Shown: piece after piece, positions 6,212 through 10,870 of the stretch
Layout: every line of letters starts with the position of its first letter
Numbering within the stretch: the first letter of the stretch is position 1
Origin: an uncultured Oscillospiraceae bacterium
GTDB lineage: Bacteria > Bacillota > Clostridia > Oscillospirales > Oscillospiraceae
Assembly (NCBI GenBank): GCA_934569215.1
Contig: CAKTKF010000012.1
Location: forward strand, 1 to 10,870
Length of the DNA stretch: 10,870 nt
Direction of reading: 5' to 3'
Position numbers and translations under genes: made by a program
The notes under the pieces: model-generated
Told to the model about the DNA's origin: nothing
Databases searched by the model: none
What the model saw: the letters and a program-made list of their open reading frames with translations, nothing else

Positions 6212-8020
6212 ATGAAAGACAAAACAAAGCCAAAATACAACGCCGCCCAAAACGTAGGGTGGATGGTAAAAATCGCCTGGAAGGTCAGAAGACGGGTGCT
6301 GTTTATCTGCGTCGCCATGGCGGCGCTGGAGGTAGCCTACAATCTGGCGCAGCTGTACGTCGCGCCGGAAATTTTAAGCTGCGTGGAGCGCCACGCCCCC
6401 ATGGGGGAGCTGCTTGGCACCATCGGGCTGTTTACCCTGGCGCTGTTTCTGACCATGGGACTCAAGGACTATTTTAAGCAGGTCGCCCTGTTTCCCCGGG
6501 TGGACGTGCGCTCCAACATTGTGGGCATGATCGGCAGAAAGTGCAATATGACCTCCTTCCCCAATACGTTGGAGGCCAAGTTTATCAAGCTTCGGGAAAA
6601 GGCGCATCAGTCGACGCAGGGCAACAATGAAGCGACGGAAGAGATTTGGGAGACCCTGACTCTGCTGATGCAGAATGTGGGCGGATTTCTAGTGTACTTA
6701 ACCATCCTGTCCCGCCTGAACGGGGTGCTGCTGGGAGTGATTGTTGCCACCTGCGTGGTTGGATTTCTGGTTTCCCGCTATTCCGATAACTGGACGTTCC
6801 GGCACCGGGAAGAGGAAGAATCCTATTACGCGAAAAAATCGTATATCCGCAGAAAGGCGGAGTCTGTGGAGCTGGCAAAGGATATCCGGATTTTCGGCCT
6901 GCAAGGCTGGCTGAACGAGCTGCTGGATCGCGTCCACAATGTGTATCTGGATTTTCTGCTGCGCAGCGAGAAGGTTCAGCTGCTGTCGGATATTACCGAA
7001 GCGCTGCTCACCATGGCACGAAACGGCATTGCTTATGCCTATCTGCTCCACATGGCGCTCCGGGATTCCCTGAGCGTGCCGGAATTTATCCTGTATTTTA
7101 CCGCGGTATCCACCTTTACCACCTGGGTCATGGGCATTTTGCAGTCGGCGCAGAAGCTGCACGAGGAAAGTCTCGACATTTCTCAGGTGCGGGAATTTCT
7201 GGACTACCCGGAACCCTTCCGGTTTGAGGGCGGGATGGCGATCCCCAAGGCGGACGCCTACGAGCTGAAGCTGGAGCATGTGTCCTTCCGCTACCCCGGC
7301 TCCGAAGAGGATACCATCCACGATCTAGACCTGACGGTGCGTCCCGGAGAAAAGCTGGCCATCGTGGGACTGAACGGCGCGGGCAAGACCACCCTTGTAA
7401 AGCTGCTGTGCGGCCTGTTCGACCCCACCGAAGGGCGGGTGCTGCTGAACGGTGTGGACGTGAGAGACTTTAACCGCCGGGAATACTATGGGCTGTTCAG
7501 CGCCGTGTTTCAGGAATTCTCCATACTGGATGTAACCGTGGCGGAAAACATTGCCCAGACCAATGAGAATATCGATACCAAAAAGCTTTGGGACTGCATC
7601 GAAAAGGCGGGTTTGACGGAGACCGTTCAGAAGCTGCCAAACGGCCTTGACACCCATGTGGGCAGAGAGGTCTACTTAGACGGTGTTCTGTTCTCCGGTG
7701 GCCAGACCCAGCGGCTGATGCTGGCGCGGGCGCTGTACAAGGACGGCGCGATCCTGCTGCTGGACGAACCCACCGCCGCCCTGGATCCCCTGGCGGAAAA
7801 CGACATCTATCAAAAGTACAAGGACATGACGGCGGGGAAGACCTCTCTGTTCATCTCCCACCGGCTGGCGTCCACGCGGTTCTGCGACCGCATCATCTTC
7901 GTGGCGGACGGCCACATCACCGAGGAAGGCACCCACGACCAGCTGCTGGCCCGGGGCGGGGCATATGCCAGGCTCTTTGAGATCCAGAGCCGGTATTATC
8001 AGGAAGGGAAGGCGTTCTGA
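6212..8020 (+). CDS. ABC exporter half-transporter 1 (membrane and ATPase domains fused)
   Basis: The 602-residue protein has an N-terminal membrane domain with about six helices (near 29-54, 67-84, 148-166, 170-188, 261-282, 291-312) and a C-terminal nucleotide-binding domain from about 350. Seen there: Walker A GLNGAGKTT with Lys392, Q-loop Gln434, signature FSGGQ at 494-498, Walker B ILLLDE with Asp518 and catalytic Glu519, and switch His550. All catalytic residues are present; the signature varies only at its first residue. The layout is that of type IV (MsbA/LmrA-like) exporters. There is no peptidase C39 domain, so it is not a classical leader-cleaving bacteriocin exporter. The next gene, two bases on, encodes a second half-transporter, so a heterodimer is likely. 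The cargo is unknown: a peptide, lipid or drug are all possible. Expression is probably controlled by the LytTR regulator upstream. Confidence 0.92.
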   Translation: MKDKTKPKYNAAQNVGWMVKIAWKVRRRVLFICVAMAALEVAYNLAQLYVAPEILSCVERHAPMGELLGTIGLFTLALFLTMGLKDYFKQVALFPRVDVRSNIVGMIGRKCNMTSFPNTLEAKFIKLREKAHQSTQGNNEATEEIWETLTLLMQNVGGFLVYLTILSRLNGVLLGVIVATCVVGFLVSRYSDNWTFRHREEEESYYAKKSYIRRKAESVELAKDIRIFGLQGWLNELLDRVHNVYLDFLLRSEKVQLLSDITEALLTMARNGIAYAYLLHMALRDSLSVPEFILYFTAVSTFTTWVMGILQSAQKLHEESLDISQVREFLDYPEPFRFEGGMAIPKADAYELKLEHVSFRYPGSEEDTIHDLDLTVRPGEKLAIVGLNGAGKTTLVKLLCGLFDPTEGRVLLNGVDVRDFNRREYYGLFSAVFQEFSILDVTVAENIAQTNENIDTKKLWDCIEKAGLTETVQKLPNGLDTHVGREVYLDGVLFSGGQTQRLMLARALYKDGAILLLDEPTAALDPLAENDIYQKYKDMTAGKTSLFISHRLASTRFCDRIIFVADGHITEEGTHDQLLARGGAYARLFEIQSRYYQEGKAF

Positions 8021-8022
8021 CA

Positions 8023-9915
8023 ATGAAAGAGAAAATGAATTTAAGACACGCCCTGTCCGTCCATTTCCGCGCGGTCAGGGAGCTGCACCGGGTCAACCGG
8101 AGTTTCTTTCCGGTGATCACCCTTTACGCCATCGTCAAAGCAATCCTGCCCTATGTGACGGTATTTTTCTCCGCCCAGATCCTGAAGGAGCTGGCGGTGC
8201 TGCGCAGGCCGGATGTGCTGCGGAATTGGGTCATTGCCGGGGTGCTGGGTACCGGCCTGTGCGCCATTGCGAAGGCGGTGCTGTACCGGCGGCAGGAAAA
8301 CGCGTATGCCGACATGTATGGCAGAAAAGAGATTATCTTCTGCCGGAAGTTCTTTGCCATGGACTACGCGGACATGGACAAACAGGAGACCCACGACCTG
8401 CGCTCGCAGATCGCCGAGAATGAGAATTGGGCAAGCTGGGGTCTGATGCGCACGCCCCAGGCGTATGAGTACGCGCTGGGAAGCATTACTGGCATCTTAA
8501 GCGGCATTGCGCTGACGGTCACCCTGTTTACCTCCCCGGTGCCGGAAAGTGCCGGGAAGCTGACCGTCCTGAATAACCCCCTGTTCATTCTGGCTCTGGC
8601 GGGCGGCATGATCCTCGTCAGCGTTCTGGCGGGAAAATGCAACGAAAAGTCCATTTCCTACTGGAGCCGCGCATCGGAGGACGCCACCATGGGCAACCGC
8701 CTGTTTACCTTCTTCGGCTTTATCGGCCGAAAAAAGGGACGGGGCGCGGACATCCGGATGTACAACCAGCAGAATCTGGTGTCGGCCTACTGGAACGGCA
8801 AGTCGGTCTTTGGCGCCACCGGGAAAATCGGGAAGCTTGCGCTGGGACCCATGGGCATCTATTCCGGACTGGGTACGGGCATTGTGGCGCTGATCTCCGG
8901 CTTTGTGTACGTGTTTACCTGCCTGAAGGCCTGGGGCGGCGCGTTTGACGTGGGCAGCGTGACCCAGTATGTGGGCGCGGCCACCGCCATGGCGGGAAGC
9001 ATTTTTGAGCTGACCGGGCTGCTGGGCATTCTGAAAACCAACACGAAATTTCTGGACCAAACCTTCCAGTTTCTGGATATCCCCAATTCCATGTATCAGG
9101 GCAGCCTGACCACGGAGAAGCGCGCCGACCGGCAGTACGAGGTGGAATTCCGCAATGTGTCCTTCCGCTATCCCGGCCGGGAGGACTGGGCGCTGAAAAA
9201 CGTGTCCATGAAGTTCAAGGTCGGCAGGCGGCTGGCCATCGTGGGGGAAAACGGCAGCGGAAAGACCACCTTTATTAAGCTCCTGTGCCGCCTGTACGAC
9301 CCCCAGGAGGGAGAAATCCTCCTGAACGGCATTGACATCCGCAAGTATAACTATCGGGACTACATGCAGATTTTCTCCGTGGTGTTCCAGGACTTCCAGC
9401 TCCTGTCCCAGCCTTTGGGAGAAAATGTGGCGGGCAGCGCCGAATACGACCGGGCGCGGGCGACAAAGGCTCTCGTGGATGCGGGCTTCGGCGACCGGCT
9501 GGCGGCCATGCCCCAGGGGCTGGACACCATGCTCTACAGGGACTTCGCCGAGGACGGCGTGGAGGTTTCCGGCGGCGAGGCGCAGAAGATCGCCATTGCC
9601 CGGGCGCTTTACAAGGACGCGCCCTTCATCATTCTGGACGAACCCACCGCTGCCCTTGACCCCATCGCCGAGGCGGAGATTTACGAGAAGTTCAACGCCA
9701 TTTCCGGCGACCGCACGGCCATCTACATCAGCCACCGGCTGTCGTCCTGCCGGTTCTGCGACGAAATTGCCGTGTTCAGCGACGGTCGGGTGATTCAGCA
9801 GGGAACCCATGAGACGCTTCTGGCGCAGGAGACGGGGAAATATGCCGAACTTTGGCACGCGCAGGCGCAGTATTACACCAAGCAGACACCCACTGGTGAA
9901 GACGCAGAGAATTGA
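8023..9915 (+). CDS. ABC exporter half-transporter 2 (membrane and ATPase domains fused)
   Basis: The 630-residue protein has the same layout as its upstream neighbour. Membrane segments lie near 27-57, 70-86, 150-170, 187-205, 279-305 and 316-337. The nucleotide-binding domain has Walker A GENGSGKTT with Lys414, Q-loop Gln456, signature VSGGE at 515-519, Walker B FIILDE with Asp539 and catalytic Glu540, and switch His571. Both partners keep the glutamate and histidine needed for hydrolysis, unlike many heterodimeric exporters in which one site is degenerate. The signature differs from LSGGQ at both ends. The gene starts two bases after the first half-transporter stop; AGGAAGGGAAGG at 8001-8012 is the likely ribosome binding site, and an in-frame ATG at 8035 is an alternative start. 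It presumably forms one pump with the first protein (inference from pairing). Confidence 0.92.
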   Translation: MKEKMNLRHALSVHFRAVRELHRVNRSFFPVITLYAIVKAILPYVTVFFSAQILKELAVLRRPDVLRNWVIAGVLGTGLCAIAKAVLYRRQENAYADMYGRKEIIFCRKFFAMDYADMDKQETHDLRSQIAENENWASWGLMRTPQAYEYALGSITGILSGIALTVTLFTSPVPESAGKLTVLNNPLFILALAGGMILVSVLAGKCNEKSISYWSRASEDATMGNRLFTFFGFIGRKKGRGADIRMYNQQNLVSAYWNGKSVFGATGKIGKLALGPMGIYSGLGTGIVALISGFVYVFTCLKAWGGAFDVGSVTQYVGAATAMAGSIFELTGLLGILKTNTKFLDQTFQFLDIPNSMYQGSLTTEKRADRQYEVEFRNVSFRYPGREDWALKNVSMKFKVGRRLAIVGENGSGKTTFIKLLCRLYDPQEGEILLNGIDIRKYNYRDYMQIFSVVFQDFQLLSQPLGENVAGSAEYDRARATKALVDAGFGDRLAAMPQGLDTMLYRDFAEDGVEVSGGEAQKIAIARALYKDAPFIILDEPTAALDPIAEAEIYEKFNAISGDRTAIYISHRLSSCRFCDEIAVFSDGRVIQQGTHETLLAQETGKYAELWHAQAQYYTKQTPTGEDAEN

Positions 9916-9986
9916 CAGATTTGCCAAAAAGGAAAGAAGTTGTTTATGCTTTTGGGAGATTTTGCGCGCCGTTTCCGGTATAGACG

Positions 9987-10015
9987 TTGCAAAAGTGAAG
10001 GACATGGTGTAAAAT
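9987..10015 (+). promoter_or_regulatory. Candidate promoter upstream of glpK
   Basis: TTGCAA at 9987-9992, a 17-base spacer and TAAAAT at 10010-10015 form a good sigma-A promoter (five of six at the -10). Transcription would start near 10022 and read through the hairpin at 10039-10063 before reaching glpK at 10089. Confidence 0.55.
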
Positions 10016-10038
10016 AACCGGATAGACAAACGATTCTG

Positions 10039-10063
10039 AAAGGCGGGCGTCAGCCCGCCTTTT
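10039..10063 (+). terminator. Rho-independent terminator between the ABC operon and glpK
   Basis: A perfect stem GGCGGGC (10042-10048) with GCCCGCC (10053-10059), extended by AAA/TTT pairs, has a GTCA loop and is followed by a T run that is short (TTTT, 10060-10063). It sits about 124 bases after the second ABC gene, but downstream of the candidate glpK promoter. It therefore either ends the ABC transcript or acts as a leader terminator for glpK. Confidence 0.75.
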
Positions 10064-10088
10064 CATCTTGCTTCAGGAGGAACCCCAA

Positions 10089-10870
10089 ATGGCAAAATAC
10101 ATTATGGCGCTGGACGCCGGCACCACGTCCAACCGCTGCATTCTTTTTAACGAGCAGGGGGAAATGTGTTCCGTCGCCCAGAAGGAATTCACCCAGTATT
10201 TCCCCCAGCCCGGGTGGGTGGAGCATGACGCCAACGAGATCTGGTCGACCCAGATAGAGGTCGCCCGGCAGGCTATGGCGAACATCGGGGCGACCGCCGC
10301 CGACATTGCCGCCATCGGCATCACCAACCAGCGGGAAACCACCATCGTCTGGGACAGGAAAACCGGCGAGCCGGTGTGCCGCGCCATCGTCTGGCAGTGC
10401 CGCCGCACCAGCGCTTACTGCGACGAGCTGAAGGAAAAAGGGCTGGTGGAGGAATTCCGGGGCAAGACCGGTCTGGTCATCGACGCCTATTTTTCCGGTA
10501 CCAAGCTGCGATGGATTCTGGAGAATGTGCCGGGCGTCCGGGCGCGGGCGGAGCGGGGCGAGCTGCTGTTCGGCACCGTGGAGACCTGGCTCATCTGGAA
10601 GCTCACCGGCGGCAAAGCCCATGTGACGGACTTTTCCAACGCCTCCCGCACCATGCTGTTCAACATCAACACCCTTCGCTGGGACGATGAGATTCTCGCG
10701 GAGCTGGACATCCCCAAGTGTATACTCCCGGAGGTCAAGCCCAGCAGCTGTATTTACGGCGAGGCACTGGCGCAGTATTTTGGCGCGCCCATTCCCATCG
10801 CGGGGGCGGCGGGAGACCAGCAGGCGGCGCTGTTCGGTCAGACCTGCTTCCGGCCGGGAGAAGCCAAAAA
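10089..10870 (+). CDS. glpK: Glycerol kinase, N-terminal part (cut by window end)
   Basis: The first 260 codons are present, about half the usual length near 500 residues; the gene runs off the window in an open frame. The enzyme phosphorylates glycerol with ATP to sn-glycerol 3-phosphate in the cytoplasm. Recognisable FGGY-kinase and GlpK segments are the N-terminal phosphate loop [14 protein letters not shown], the run [18 protein letters not shown], the region IVWQCRRTS that includes the glycerol-binding arginine, and [14 protein letters not shown] near the end. A strong AGGAGG at 10075-10080 lies eight bases before the ATG. The gene starts a new unit after a promoter and hairpin. The part that would hold a phosphotransferase-regulated histidine is only partly visible, so control by that route cannot be judged. 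Confidence 0.95.
   Translation, partial: MAKYIMALDAGTTSNRCILFNEQGEMCSVAQKEFTQYFPQPGWVEHDANEIWSTQIEVARQAMANIGATAADIAAIGITNQRETTIVWDRKTGEPVCRAIVWQCRRTSAYCDELKEKGLVEEFRGKTGLVIDAYFSGTKLRWILENVPGVRARAERGELLFGTVETWLIWKLTGGKAHVTDFSNASRTMLFNINTLRWDDEILAELDIPKCILPEVKPSSCIYGEALAQYFGAPIPIAGAAGDQQAALFGQTCFRPGEAK

Noticed and set aside
9912..9940. Perfect TTGACA -35 hexamer at 9912-9917
   Set aside because: It spans the ABC gene stop codon and no acceptable -10 lies 16-18 bases downstream (AAGAAG/AGAAGT region).

Overview
The window looks like chromosomal DNA of a moderately GC-rich Gram-positive Firmicute. The Clostridia, in particular an Oscillospiraceae-type gut bacterium, are my best guess. The guess rests on a LytTR/GHKL two-component pair, AGGAGG-type ribosome binding sites, TTGCAA/TATAAT-type promoters, a GT2-GtrA fusion and a Firmicute-like glycerol kinase. 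It is inference from gene content and style, not from any marker gene. All nine recognised genes lie on the + strand and are densely packed. No non-coding stretch exceeds 300 bases. I see no tRNA, rRNA, CRISPR array, insertion sequence or phage gene.

Region 1 (1-4684) is a promoter, four tightly spaced genes and a strong terminator. The genes encode a polyprenyl-phosphate-type glycosyltransferase fused to a GtrA membrane domain, a membrane-anchored phosphodiester glycosidase (NAGPA-like), a single-pass surface protein with an InlB-type B-repeat, and a PAP2 lipid phosphatase. Together they suggest assembly or remodelling of a cell-surface glycan built on undecaprenyl-phosphate carriers, with the phosphatase recycling the carrier.

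Region 2 (4697-9915) is a regulator plus transporter module. A consensus promoter drives a LytTR response regulator and a very small GHKL histidine kinase with no membrane sensor domain. A tandem direct repeat (two 13-base copies, 12 of 13 identical, 21-base period) begins four bases after the kinase stop codon. It has the spacing and partial consensus of a LytTR operator of the AgrA/ComE type. It is followed by a terminator hairpin that shares one repeat copy, and by an extended -10 promoter with no good -35, as expected for an activated promoter. Two consecutive full-length ABC half-transporters follow, presumably a heterodimeric exporter. The simplest reading is that the regulator switches on the exporter. 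No substrate or precursor peptide gene is evident.

Region 3 (9916-10870) holds a promoter, a hairpin terminator between that promoter and the next gene, and the first 260 codons of glycerol kinase (glpK), which runs off the end. The hairpin may simply end the ABC operon, or it may be a leader terminator controlling glpK by antitermination.
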